NCBI RefSeq assembly: GCF_036263595.1 | Contig: NZ_DATAGQ010000151.1 | Span: forward strand, 29,990-93,989 | DNA from: Geminicoccus sp036263595 | Lineage (GTDB): Bacteria; Pseudomonadota; Alphaproteobacteria; Geminicoccales; Geminicoccaceae | DNA length: 64,000 bases | Reading direction: 5' to 3' | Shown: piece by piece, positions 26,181-35,458 of the stretch | How the letters are laid out: each line of letters opens with the position of its first letter | How positions within the stretch are numbered: the first letter of the stretch is position 1 | The notes under the pieces: model-generated | The model's database searches: none | The model's input: only the letters and a program-made list of their open reading frames with translations | Told to the model about the DNA's origin: nothing | Position numbers and translations under genes: made by a program

Positions 26181-27331
26181 TGCAGCCGCGCTTCCAGCCG
26201 GCGCTTGGCATCCTCGGCCAGCAGGACCGAAAGATGGGTGCCATCCTCCGCCTCGGCCTTGGCCAGGACCTCGCCATGGCGGAACAGCCAAGCCAAGGTC
26301 TCGCCGTCGTCATGCGGAATCACGACTTCTATCGGTACGGACGACTCGGCCAGCTTCGCCTCGATCGCTCGAAGCAGTTCGCCCAGGCCCTCGCCTGTCT
26401 GCGCGGACACGGCCACGGTGGCCGGCCGGCGCGCAAGTTCGGTCTCGAGCGTTGCCCGGCGCTCGCTGTCGAACAGGTCGATCTTGTTCCAGACCTCGAT
26501 CAGCCGCTGAGCCCGATCCATCTCGTCGATACCGAGTTCGTCGAGCACCTTCCGCACGTCGGCGTCCTGCGCCTCGGCATCTTCATGAGCCACGTCCCGC
26601 ACATGCAGGACGACATCGGCCAAAAGGACTTCTTCGAGCGTCGCCCGGAAGGCTGCGACCAGGGATGTCGGCAGCTCGGAGATGAAACCGACCGTGTCGG
26701 AGAGGATCACCTTGCGCCCTTGCGGGAGCCGGATCAGGCGCATGGTCGGGTCGAGCGTCGCGAACAGCAGGTCCTTCGCGAAGACGTCGGCGCCGGTCAG
26801 CTTGTTGAACAGGGTCGACTTGCCGGCATTGGTGTAGCCGACCAGGGCCACCACCGGATAGGGCACCCGCTCTCGCGCCTTACGATGCAGGCTGCGGGTC
26901 CGCTTGACGTCTTCTAGCTCCCGCTCGATCTTCACGATCTTGTCGGCGATGATCCGTCGGTCGAGCTCGAGCTGGCTTTCACCAGGACCGCCCAGGAAGC
27001 CGGCACCACCGCGCTGCCGCTCAAGATGGGTCCACGAGCGAACCAGCCGCGATTTCTGGTAGTTGAGCGCTGCCAGGTCGACCTGGAGCACGCCTTCTCT
27101 CGTCCGTGCTCGCTCGCCAAAGATCTCCAGGATGAGCCCGGTGCGGTCGATGACCTTGCACTGCCACTTCTTCTCAAGGTTGCGCTGCTGCCCAGGCGAG
27201 AGTGCGCCATCGACCACCACGAGGTCGATCTCGTCCTCCTTCACGCGCGCGGCGATCTCCTGGACCTTGCCTCCACCCATCAGTGTGGCAGGGGTCACCT
27301 GTCGCAGCGGTGCGAGTTCCTGGGCCACCAC
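26168..27331 (-). CDS. hflX: Ribosome-associated GTPase HflX (true start uncertain)
   Basis: HflX splits stalled or hibernating ribosomes. Visible motifs are GGPGESQLELDRR, P-loop GYTNAGKSTLFN, G2/G3 DPTMR and DTVGFISELP, and NKIDL. The first standard start codon in frame is the GTG at 27331 (387 residues), but family-like sequence continues in frame upstream: CLVVHPYV and RLGEAVGLAQAIALDVV, matching the HflX N-terminus. The frame stays open to inside hfq with no ATG, GTG or TTG. An ATT at 27469, 21 bases after the hfq stop, is a candidate start and would give 433 residues. I kept the conventional GTG and flag the discrepancy. Confidence 0.9.
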   Translation of the reverse strand: MVAQELAPLRQVTPATLMGGGKVQEIAARVKEDEIDLVVVDGALSPGQQRNLEKKWQCKVIDRTGLILEIFGERARTREGVLQVDLAALNYQKSRLVRSWTHLERQRGGAGFLGGPGESQLELDRRIIADKIVKIERELEDVKRTRSLHRKARERVPYPVVALVGYTNAGKSTLFNKLTGADVFAKDLLFATLDPTMRLIRLPQGRKVILSDTVGFISELPTSLVAAFRATLEEVLLADVVLHVRDVAHEDAEAQDADVRKVLDELGIDEMDRAQRLIEVWNKIDLFDSERRATLETELARRPATVAVSAQTGEGLGELLRAIEAKLAESSVPIEVVIPHDDGETLAWLFRHGEVLAKAEAEDGTHLSVLLAEDAKRRLEARLHQAL

Positions 27332-27489
27332 GTCCAGCGCGATAGCCTGTGCAAGGCCAACCGCCTCGCCCAGTCGCGACGCTGGAGCACGGAGCCGGTC
27401 ACGATCCGTGATGACATAAGGGTGAACAACGAGGCAGCGACCGCTGCCCCCGGATGTCTCGTTGTGAATGGTTCGCCTATCCCGCGCGA

Positions 27490-27798
27490 CTACTCGTCGC
27501 GCATATCGTCGTCTCTGCGCTCACCATATGGCCCCCGATCCGGTCCTTGACCAGGGACAGACCCGGGAGGAGCATCATAAAGACGTACGGCCGAGGACGG
27601 CATCACGGTCGACACGGCGTGCTTGTAGACCAGCTGCACGTGCCCGTCGCGCCGAAGCAGCAGGCAGAAGTTGTCGAACGAGCCGATCACCCCCTGCAGT
27701 TTCACGCCATTGATCAGGAAAACCGTAACCGGAATCTTGTTCTTGCGGACGTGATTGAGGAAGACGTCCTGGAGATTTTGCTGCTTCTCGGCTGCCAT
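27490..27798 (-). CDS. hfq: RNA chaperone Hfq
   Basis: A hexameric Sm-like protein that pairs small RNAs with mRNAs. The 102 residues contain Sm1 (VTVFLINGVKLQGVIGSFDNF) read as two short blocks, the Sm2 box YKHAVSTV, and a charged, disordered tail (GPYGERRDDDMRDE). The ATG at 27798 has AAAGG upstream and the standard opening MAAEKQQNLQDVFL; an upstream in-frame start at 27864 is not conserved. hflX lies directly downstream, as in many proteobacteria. Confidence 0.97.
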   Translation of the reverse strand: MAAEKQQNLQDVFLNHVRKNKIPVTVFLINGVKLQGVIGSFDNFCLLLRRDGHVQLVYKHAVSTVMPSSAVRLYDAPPGSVPGQGPDRGPYGERRDDDMRDE

Positions 27799-28040
27799 CC
27801 GAGTACCTTTCGGTGAATTGGAAGGTACCGCGCCGGCAAGACGATCATGCTCTCGCGTCGACACGGCCGGGCTTGGTCCGCATTCTGGGGCGGGTTCCAG
27901 CCTCAGTTTTTCCCTTCGGAGATCAGGACATAGCCAGCACCCCCGACATGGGCAAGCGCCATCGGCACGGTCATGACGAATCTCTTCCTGTCCTGTCGGC
28001 GAGTCGACATGACGGTGCGGCTCAATCCAGACGAGATCGT

Positions 28041-28901
28041 CTAGATCCCGCAGTGCGCGGCGTAGTCTGCCATCAGGCGTCTGGTTGTCTCGCCAGGCAT
28101 GCCGTTGGCCACCGGATGCCCATCGATGGTGGTCACCGGCAGCACGAGCGAGGTCGCGCTGGTCAAAAATGCCTCGCGCGCGCGCCGGAGCTCGCCGAGC
28201 GTGAAAGCCCGCTGCTCGACCTTGACACCGGCCGCCACCGCGAGTTCCAGAACCACCGAGCGGGTCACACCACCCAGGATGGCAGATCCCGTGGGATGAG
28301 TTCGCAGCACGCCGTTCTCGTCGACGATCCAGGCGTTGGTGCTGGATCCTTCAGTGATGACCGGGTCGTCCGAGGCCGCTGCGTCGTACAGCCAGGCCTC
28401 GCGGCAGCCGGCCTCCTGCGCTGCCTGCTTCGCCAGCACGTTGGGTAGCAGGCCCGTCGACTTGATGTCGCACCGCCCCCAGCGCTCGTCGAGCAGGGTG
28501 ATGATCTTCGTGCCCTTCTCCAGCTCGGTGGCACCAGGAAGGTTAAGCCGGCGAAGGGTCACGACGAGCGTCGGCTTTGCGGCAGCCGGAAAGGGATGGT
28601 TGCGCGGGGCGGTACCGCGGCTGACCTGGATGTAGATCAGTGCGTTGCCGAGGCCATTGCGGGTGATCGTCTCCTTCACGACCCTCTGCAGAGCGGCATC
28701 GCTGCAAGGCGGCTCGATCCTCAACTCGCCGAGTGACCGCCGCAACCTTGCCAGATGCCGATCCGCGTCGACCAGTCGGCCACGGATCAGCTTCAGGACC
28801 TCGTAGACCCCGTCGGCGAACTGGAAGCCCCGGTCCTCGACCGACACCCGTGCAGCCGAGATCGGGCCATAGCGACCGTTGACGTAGGCGATCCGCGCCA
28901 T
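28041..28901 (-). CDS. dat: Class IV PLP aminotransferase, probable D-amino-acid transaminase
   Basis: A fold-type IV aminotransferase that would convert D-alanine and 2-oxoglutarate to pyruvate and D-glutamate, or act on branched-chain acids. The PLP Lys lies in CDIKSTGLLPNVLAKQ, with EGSSTNAWIV and the phosphate-binding VTRSVVLELA downstream. AYVNGRYGP and DRGFQFADGVYEV favour the D-amino-acid transaminase group over IlvE. The ATG at 28901 gives 286 residues; the extension to 29147 overlaps ntrX and is a shadow. It sits between ntrX and hfq on the same strand. Confidence 0.88.
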   Translation of the reverse strand: MARIAYVNGRYGPISAARVSVEDRGFQFADGVYEVLKLIRGRLVDADRHLARLRRSLGELRIEPPCSDAALQRVVKETITRNGLGNALIYIQVSRGTAPRNHPFPAAAKPTLVVTLRRLNLPGATELEKGTKIITLLDERWGRCDIKSTGLLPNVLAKQAAQEAGCREAWLYDAAASDDPVITEGSSTNAWIVDENGVLRTHPTGSAILGGVTRSVVLELAVAAGVKVEQRAFTLGELRRAREAFLTSATSLVLPVTTIDGHPVANGMPGETTRRLMADYAAHCGI

Positions 28902-28944
28902 GCGAGAACGTCTTCCAGGAGGGCGTTTCGAGTTCGGTCGCGGT

Positions 28945-30324
28945 TCAATCGTCGCCGCTGTGCAGGCCCAGGGTCTTGAGCTTGCGGTGGAGCGCCGAGC
29001 GCTCCATGCCGACGAAGTTGGCCGTCCGGGAAATGTTCCCGCCAAACCGCTCGAGCTGGGCCTGCAGGTAGGCTCGCTCGAAATGCTCACGGGCCTCGCG
29101 CAAAGGCATCGCCACCAGTTCGCCGTTCGACGTCGGGTCCATGGCACCGACCGCGCTGTTGGTGAGGTCCGGCGGCAACCCGTCGACCCCGATCGGCTGC
29201 TTCGGATCGCCCGGCGCCATGATCAGCATCCACTCGACCGCGTTGCGGAGCTGGCGGACATTGCCTGGCCACTCGGCGGACTGCATCACTGCCATGGCGT
29301 CGTCGCCAATCACCCTTGGCGGCACGCTGGCGCTGCGGGCAGCACGGTCCATGAACGTGCGGGCCAGCAACGGAATGTCGATGCGGCGCTCGGACAGTGC
29401 CGGGATCTGCACCGGTACCACGTTCAACCGGTAATACAGCTCCTCGCGGAACTTGCCCTGGCTCATCAGCTGGGTCAGGTCGCGGTTGGTCGAAGCGATC
29501 ACCCGGATGTCGAGGTCGATGCGCTCGGTACGCCCGGGGCGGCTGAAGCGGTTCTCCTGGAGAACGCGCAGCATGCGTCCCTGGGTCTCCAGGGGCATGT
29601 CCGCGACCTCGTCGAGGAACAACGTACCCCCGTTGGCGCGCTCGAGGATCCCAACCGCGCGAGGGGTATCCCCGTTCGCCTCGGCACCGAACAACTCCAC
29701 CTCCAGCCGCTCTGGCGCCATCACCGCGCAGTTCAGCACGACGAACGCCGCATCGGCGCGGCGCGAGTGCGCGTGGATCATGCGCGACGCGATCTCCTTG
29801 CCGGAGCCGGGAGGACCGCTGATCAGGACGCGACTGTTGGTAGGTGCTACCCGATCGATCGCCTGACGCACCCGCACGATGGCTGGCGACGTGCCCAGCA
29901 GGTCGATCTCGTCGCCGCCCTTGATCTTGAGCTGCTCGTTCTCGCGCTTGAGCTTGCTGATTTCCAGCGCACGCTGCATCGTCAGCAGCAGCCGGTCGGT
30001 CTTGAACGGCTTCTCGATAAAGTCGTACGCGCCGTTCTTGATGGCCTGGACGGCCATCTCGATCGTGCCGTGGCCACTGAAGATCACGACAGGAATCACC
30101 GGCCACTGCTGGCGGACCCGCTCCAGAATCTCGATCCCGTCGAGCTTGCTACCTTCCAGCCAGATGTCGAGCAGCACGATGTCCGGCACGCGCTTGTCGA
30201 TCTCGCTGAACGCCTGGTCGCTGTTCGCTGCCTGACGCGGCTTGTATCCTTCATCCTGCAGCAACGCCGCCACGACTTCGCGGATCGCGGCTTCGTCGTC
30301 GACGATCAGAACGTCCTTGCTCAT
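28945..30324 (-). CDS. ntrX: Nitrogen-related response regulator NtrX (without the GAFTGA loop)
   Basis: The response regulator partner of NtrY. The receiver domain (1-125) has the phospho-Asp in IVLLDIWLEG. The AAA+ domain has Walker A GPPGSGKE and Walker B GGTLFLDEVAD. The Fis-type HTH closes the 459 residues (RTANFVGMERSALHRKL). Where NtrC-type activators carry GAFTGA for sigma-54 contact, this protein reads GAEANG. That fits what is known of alphaproteobacterial NtrX, which can regulate without sigma-54. It lies 96 bases after ntrY. Confidence 0.93.
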   Translation of the reverse strand: MSKDVLIVDDEAAIREVVAALLQDEGYKPRQAANSDQAFSEIDKRVPDIVLLDIWLEGSKLDGIEILERVRQQWPVIPVVIFSGHGTIEMAVQAIKNGAYDFIEKPFKTDRLLLTMQRALEISKLKRENEQLKIKGGDEIDLLGTSPAIVRVRQAIDRVAPTNSRVLISGPPGSGKEIASRMIHAHSRRADAAFVVLNCAVMAPERLEVELFGAEANGDTPRAVGILERANGGTLFLDEVADMPLETQGRMLRVLQENRFSRPGRTERIDLDIRVIASTNRDLTQLMSQGKFREELYYRLNVVPVQIPALSERRIDIPLLARTFMDRAARSASVPPRVIGDDAMAVMQSAEWPGNVRQLRNAVEWMLIMAPGDPKQPIGVDGLPPDLTNSAVGAMDPTSNGELVAMPLREAREHFERAYLQAQLERFGGNISRTANFVGMERSALHRKLKTLGLHSGDD

Positions 30325-30420
30325 TCCTCAACCATCCGGCGATGCGCCCTCGAAGTCCGGGCAACTGCGCTGGCCCAAGAACCAGAATTGTACATGCTTA
30401 CCACAACCATCCGTCCTCGC

Positions 30421-32610
30421 TCACGCAGCGGTCCGGACGATGGCACGGCGTGGAAAGACGAGCCTCGCTGAAGTCCCACCGCCTGTGGCTTCGCCCAGGT
30501 CGATCGATCCTTCGTGCTCTTCCATGATCTTCCGAACGATGGCAAGGCCCAAGCCGGTTCCTTTGGCCTTGGTCGTGACATAGGGCTCGAACAGTCGCTC
30601 ACGATGCTGCGCAGGCAATCCAGCCCCATTGTCGTCAACCTGTAGTATGATGGCACGTTCCTCCTCGCGGACCCGCACCTGCACGATGCCGTGCCGCTCC
30701 TCACCTGGGACCGTCGCCTTGGCGTCGATGGCGTCGATGGCGTTCTGCAGGAGGTTGGTCAGGACCTGGCCCACCTTCGCGTGATCGCACGGCATGATCA
30801 GGTCCGGCCGGTCCATCTCGACCTCGAACTTGATGTCCGGCCGAGCAGTGCGCTGTAGCAGGACGGCATCGTGAACAATCTGGCCCAGCCGCTCTTCCTT
30901 GAAGACAGGCTCCGGCATCCGGGCGAAGGATGAGAACTCATTCACCAGCCGGCCGATCTGGTCGACATGACGGACGATCGTGTCGGTGCAGCCGCGGAAC
31001 GTATCGGGCTCGTCCTCGATCTGCTTCAGCCACCGGCGCTGCAGCCGTTCTGCGGAGAGCCGGATCGGCGTGAGTGGATTCTTGATCTCGTGTGCGAGCC
31101 GGCGCGCAATCTCCGCCCAGGCAGCCACGCGCTGCGCCGACAGCAGGTCAGTGACATCGTCGAAGGTCACGACCCAGCCCTGGATCCTGCCCTCCTCCTC
31201 CTGCACCTCGGCACGCACCAGCAGGGTGCGCTGAGTGCCGCCACGGGCGACGACCAGTTGCTGCTCGGCGAACCCCGCCCGTCCGTCGATCGTACGATCG
31301 ATCAGGGGCTTTAGTTCCGGCAGCAGATCGTCGAGGGGCCGGCCTACGATGCTGGTTTGGTCGAGTTCCAGGAATCGGGTTGCCGAGCGGTTCGGCAGGA
31401 CGATGCGGCGCCGCCCATCCAGCCCCAGCACGCCTGCCGTAACGCCGGTCAGCACGGCCTCGGTGAAGCGACGCCGCTGGTCGAGCTTCTGGTTCGCTTC
31501 CACGAGTTCGTGGCGCTGCGAAGCCAGCTGCTGGGTCATGCGATTGAAGGCGCGCGCCAGGGATGCGATCTCCTCGAAGTCGATGCCCTCTCCGACCCTT
31601 GCCGACAGGTCACCGGTACTCACGCGGTCGGCAGCCGTGATCAGCTGCCCGAGTGGCTCGCCCAGGCGCGTGGCGAAATGCAGGCCGGCCCAAACAGCGG
31701 CGAGCAGCAGCAGCAGCGCCACGACGCCGAACAGGAGGAGCGAGATGATCTGGATCCGTGAGCGCTCGGCCGCCGCCGCCTCGTAATCGCTCACCCCCGC
31801 CTGCGTTCGTTCCAGAAGGCTCAGCACCTTCGCATCGACGAACCGACCGACGAAAAGGTAGGCATCGCCGAAGCCGTCGAGGCGGACGAGTGCACGGATG
31901 CGGTCGTCGGTGTCGGCGGTGATGATGACGACCTCGCCGGCGGCCGCCCGGTCCAGATCGGCAGGCTCGATGCTGGCGATGTCCAAGGCGAACCCGAGCT
32001 GGCTGCGGGCTAGCGCGGTGCCGGTGGCGTCGAACACCACAGCCTCCGTCAGCGAGCGAAGCGCTGCTTGCGCCTCGACAAAGTCCTCCAGGCTGGTGCG
32101 GCCGCCCAGATACGGACCCTCGCGGTTGAGGTCCGCCGCCATGGCGAGGGCATCCGCCCGGATGATCTCGCGATGCTCCTCCAGGTAGGCTTGAGCCACC
32201 TGCAGCGATGTGTCGACGGCACCCTTCACACGATCGCTGAACCAGGCGTTCACGCCGACATGGAGGAACCAGACCGAGAACAGCGCCACCACGATGGCGG
32301 GAGTCACCGCCAAGGCGCCGAACAGGGCGACCAGCCGGCCTTCCAGGCCTGATCCGGCCGAGCCCTTGCGCCGCGCTGCCCAGATCCGCACGAGGCGCCG
32401 CGCTACCACGACGCTCAGCAGGAGCACCAGGACCAGGTCCACGGACAGGAGCACGAGCACGCCGCCCGTGTCCATGCTCTCCGGGCCTTTGCCCGTGAGC
32501 ACCGCCCAGGTCGTGATACCGCAGGCGACTGCGGCAATCACCAAGCCTACCGCCAGCCGACGGTCCTGCGCGACGGCGGTCACGCGACGCCAAAAGGACG
32601 GCCTCGCCAA
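30421..32610 (-). CDS. ntrY: Nitrogen-related sensor histidine kinase NtrY
   Basis: A membrane sensor kinase of 729 residues. N-terminal transmembrane segments (about 20-38, 47-70, 92-115) precede an extracytoplasmic domain and a further segment near 288-310. A HAMP linker (LGQLITAADRVSTGDLSARV), a PAS domain, the phospho-His in RRLAHEIKNPLTPIRL, and the ATPase boxes DDNGAGLP and GTGLGLAIV follow. The start is a TTG at 32610 with no strong ribosome-binding site, so it is less certain. Cytoplasmic redox or nitrogen cues are proposed for the family. Confidence 0.93.
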   Translation of the reverse strand: MARPSFWRRVTAVAQDRRLAVGLVIAAVACGITTWAVLTGKGPESMDTGGVLVLLSVDLVLVLLLSVVVARRLVRIWAARRKGSAGSGLEGRLVALFGALAVTPAIVVALFSVWFLHVGVNAWFSDRVKGAVDTSLQVAQAYLEEHREIIRADALAMAADLNREGPYLGGRTSLEDFVEAQAALRSLTEAVVFDATGTALARSQLGFALDIASIEPADLDRAAAGEVVIITADTDDRIRALVRLDGFGDAYLFVGRFVDAKVLSLLERTQAGVSDYEAAAAERSRIQIISLLLFGVVALLLLLAAVWAGLHFATRLGEPLGQLITAADRVSTGDLSARVGEGIDFEEIASLARAFNRMTQQLASQRHELVEANQKLDQRRRFTEAVLTGVTAGVLGLDGRRRIVLPNRSATRFLELDQTSIVGRPLDDLLPELKPLIDRTIDGRAGFAEQQLVVARGGTQRTLLVRAEVQEEEGRIQGWVVTFDDVTDLLSAQRVAAWAEIARRLAHEIKNPLTPIRLSAERLQRRWLKQIEDEPDTFRGCTDTIVRHVDQIGRLVNEFSSFARMPEPVFKEERLGQIVHDAVLLQRTARPDIKFEVEMDRPDLIMPCDHAKVGQVLTNLLQNAIDAIDAKATVPGEERHGIVQVRVREEERAIILQVDDNGAGLPAQHRERLFEPYVTTKAKGTGLGLAIVRKIMEEHEGSIDLGEATGGGTSARLVFPRRAIVRTAA

Positions 32611-32663
32611 TGTGAGTTTATTGAACAGGAGATCTGCCCGTCAGTGCGCCCGAATCACCCCGA

Positions 32664-34145
32664 TCATGGCGCACGCGAGACGACGATGTCCAGTTCGCGG
32701 ATCTTTTTCCGCAGGGTGTTGCGGTTCATGCCGAGCAGGTCGGCTGCACGCAACTGGTTACCGCGCGTCACCGTGAGTGCCTTGCCAATCAGCGGTCGCT
32801 CGATCTCGCGCAGGACCCGCTCATAAATTCCGTCTGGCGGCAGGCCGCCATCATGCGCCTTGAACCATCGTTCCAGGTGCCGCTCCACCGCTGTCGAGAG
32901 GGTCTCTTCCACCAGCGTCAGCGCTTCGCCGTTGCTGTCGGTTCCCGCTGACGAATGGGCAACAGATGGCCGAGCCTCGGCCTGCTCCAGTTCGGCGGCG
33001 ATCGTGTCTTCGGCCAGGATCTCGTCGGTATAGAGCACAGACAGGCGCCTGATGAGGTTCTCCAACTCCCTGACATTGCCGGGCCAAGGGTGTGACTTGA
33101 GCCGGATCATCGCTTCCGGCGTGAGGCTTTTGAGAGCCAGCCCGTCGGCCGCTCCCTTGGCGAAGAAGTGCTGTGCCAGGGCGGGGATATCGTCCACGCG
33201 CTCACGAAGGGGCGGCAGCCGGACCGGGACCACGTTCAGTCGGTAGAAGAGGTCCTCTCGGAAAAGCCCCTGGGAGACCATCTGGCGGAGGTCGCGATGA
33301 GACGCCGCAACGATCCTGAGATTGGTCTTGATTGCATGGGTGCCGCCCACCGGCAGGAACTCGCCCTGCTGGAGCACACGCAGGAGACGTGTTTGCGCCT
33401 CCAGCGGCATGTCGCCGATCTCGTCCAGGAACAGCGTACCGCCATTCGCCTGCTCGAACCGCCCGACACGCCTGGCATGAGCACCCGTGAACGCTCCCTT
33501 CTCGTGGCCGAACAGCTCCGATTCGATGAGTTCACGTGGGATCGCCGCCATGTTCACGGCAACGAACGGGCCGTTCTTGCGCTTGCCGAATTCGTGGAGC
33601 GCCTTGGCGACCAATTCCTTGCCGGTGCCGCTCTCGCCGGCGATCAGGACCGTGAGGTCCGTTCCGGTGAGCCGGGCGATGATCCGGTAGATCTCCTGCA
33701 TGGCCGCCGACCGGCCGATGATCGGCAGGTTGTCGTCCAGTCCGTGCAGCACGTCCTTGTTGCCGCCCGGGCGGCGTTTCGGCTGGGAGAGAGCCCGCTG
33801 CACCGCTGCGGTAAGGTTGCCGAGATCGAACGGCTTGGGCAGATACTCGAAGGCCCCACGCTCCGCCGCGCGCACCGCCGTCAGCAGGGTGTTTTGCGCG
33901 CTCATCACGATCACCGGCAGATCAGGCCGCGCCGACCGGATCCGCGGCAGCAGGTCCAGCGTGTTCTCATCAGGCAGCATGACGTCGGTGAGGACGATGT
34001 CGCCCTCGCCTGCGGCGATCCAGCGCCACAAGGCGGACGCCGAGGAAGTAGCCTGCACGCGCCATCCCTGCTTGGCGAGCGCGCGGCTCACCACCGTCCG
34101 GATCGCCGCGTCATCCTCGGCCAGCAGGATCGTCAAGTCGGTCAT
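32664..34145 (-). CDS. ntrC: Nitrogen assimilation response regulator NtrC
   Basis: A sigma-54-dependent activator of nitrogen-limitation genes. The receiver has the phospho-Asp in IVLTDVMLPDE. The AAA+ core has GESGTGKE, the sigma-54-contacting GAFTGA in HEKGAFTGAH, and GGTLFLDEIGD. The Fis-like HTH reads LRAADLLGMNRNTLRKKI. The 493 residues are typical. Its start overlaps the ntrB stop (ATGA). In contrast with NtrX, it keeps every residue needed for sigma-54 activation. Confidence 0.96.
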   Translation of the reverse strand: MTDLTILLAEDDAAIRTVVSRALAKQGWRVQATSSASALWRWIAAGEGDIVLTDVMLPDENTLDLLPRIRSARPDLPVIVMSAQNTLLTAVRAAERGAFEYLPKPFDLGNLTAAVQRALSQPKRRPGGNKDVLHGLDDNLPIIGRSAAMQEIYRIIARLTGTDLTVLIAGESGTGKELVAKALHEFGKRKNGPFVAVNMAAIPRELIESELFGHEKGAFTGAHARRVGRFEQANGGTLFLDEIGDMPLEAQTRLLRVLQQGEFLPVGGTHAIKTNLRIVAASHRDLRQMVSQGLFREDLFYRLNVVPVRLPPLRERVDDIPALAQHFFAKGAADGLALKSLTPEAMIRLKSHPWPGNVRELENLIRRLSVLYTDEILAEDTIAAELEQAEARPSVAHSSAGTDSNGEALTLVEETLSTAVERHLERWFKAHDGGLPPDGIYERVLREIERPLIGKALTVTRGNQLRAADLLGMNRNTLRKKIRELDIVVSRAP

Positions 34146-35302
34146 GGAATACTGATCTCTTCATGGCCCTCTTCCCGGGCGGCGCGGCTGCCGGAACGGT
34201 TGGCGGGCAAGCTCACACGGAAGACGGCACCCGGATCTCCCGGGTGGTACGAAACGACGCCGCCATGGTCGTGGACGATCTTGGCGACCAGCGCCAATCC
34301 CAGCCCGGTTCCACGCGGCTTGCTGGTCACGAACGGCTCGAACAGATGATCGGCGACGTCCGGCGCCACCCCTGGTCCGTCATCCTTCACTTCGACCGTG
34401 ATCGGCAGGTGCAGGCGCTCGCGCGAGGTCCCCAGCGCCATCCGCCAGCCATGCTGGTAGGTGGTCGACAGTGTGATGGTGCCACCATCAGGCTGGGCGG
34501 CCTCGGCAGCGTTCTTGATCAGGTTCAGGAAGACCTGGATGAGCTTGTCCCGGTCCCCCTCCACGTCTGGCAGTGACGGATCGTAGTTCTCGACGATCCG
34601 GTGCCGGCGGGCGAAGCCGTTCTCCGCGATGCGGCGGACATGCTCCAGGATCTGGTGGATGTTTACCGGCGTGCGATCGAGCGGACGGCCGGCGCTGAAC
34701 TCCTCCATCCGGTCGACGAGAGCGCAGATCCTGTCCGTCTCGTCGCATATCAGCTGCACCAGGGGCCGATCTTCTTCGCTGATGGTCGGCTCGAGAAGCT
34801 GGGCAGCTCCCCGGATCCCTGAGAGCGGGTTCTTGACCTCATGGGCGAGCGTTGCCGCCAAGGTCGCTACGGAACGCGCCGATCCGCGCTGGACCCGATG
34901 CTGGTCGAGGCGGCGGGCGACCGTGCAGGGATGAAGGACCACGAGAACATGGCCGGGGCACTCGACGATGGGGGTCATGTGGCTGTCGACGGAGACGGTA
35001 TCGCCCTTGGATAGAGCAAGTTCGATGCCGTACTCGGAGATGGATGCACCCTCTTCCCTCACGTGCCGGATGAGATCGATTGCCGCCGCATGGGGGGGAA
35101 GGAAGTCCGAGAGCGAGCGGTCGATCAGGACGTTCCAGGACGCGCCGAACAGCTGCTCGGCAGCTGGATTGACGGACTTCAGCCTGAGCTGGTCGTCGAC
35201 CACGAACAGGGGGCTCGGCAGGTTCGCAACGAGTTGCGCGGCCCCCACTGAGCCATGACGTGCGCTGCGAGCAGCTCGATCAATCGGTAGATTATTGCGC
35301 AC
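34142..35302 (-). CDS. ntrB: Nitrogen regulation sensor kinase NtrB
   Basis: The cytoplasmic PII-controlled kinase/phosphatase of NtrC. The PAS domain (about 22-125) is followed by the H-box LAHEVKNPLSGIRGAAQLL, an N-box NLIKNAAEAA, and the G-boxes DDGPGV and GTGLGLALV. There are no membrane segments, as expected. In many alphaproteobacteria dusB sits directly upstream in an operon with ntrB; here the upstream gene is the divergent ispDF. The 156 bases between them probably hold both promoters. Confidence 0.95.
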   Translation of the reverse strand: MRNNLPIDRAARSARHGSVGAAQLVANLPSPLFVVDDQLRLKSVNPAAEQLFGASWNVLIDRSLSDFLPPHAAAIDLIRHVREEGASISEYGIELALSKGDTVSVDSHMTPIVECPGHVLVVLHPCTVARRLDQHRVQRGSARSVATLAATLAHEVKNPLSGIRGAAQLLEPTISEEDRPLVQLICDETDRICALVDRMEEFSAGRPLDRTPVNIHQILEHVRRIAENGFARRHRIVENYDPSLPDVEGDRDKLIQVFLNLIKNAAEAAQPDGGTITLSTTYQHGWRMALGTSRERLHLPITVEVKDDGPGVAPDVADHLFEPFVTSKPRGTGLGLALVAKIVHDHGGVVSYHPGDPGAVFRVSLPANRSGSRAAREEGHEEISIP

Positions 35303-35458
35303 GGGATGAGCAACCCATCTGCTTTGCTCGTTTCATAGGCAACCTACTTGGCATGGAGAGATGGCGCAAGCGACCCTTGGGTTGGAAGGGATCCTGATCG
35401 TCGCAAAGATGCAGTGGGAGTGCTGGGCGGCTTGCACGGCCTGCACTAGGGTCCGCTC

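Noticed and set aside
35303..35458. Sigma-54 promoter ahead of ntrB
   Set aside because: TTGGCATGG near 35347 suggests a -24 element, but no matching GC-type -12 element follows at the right spacing.
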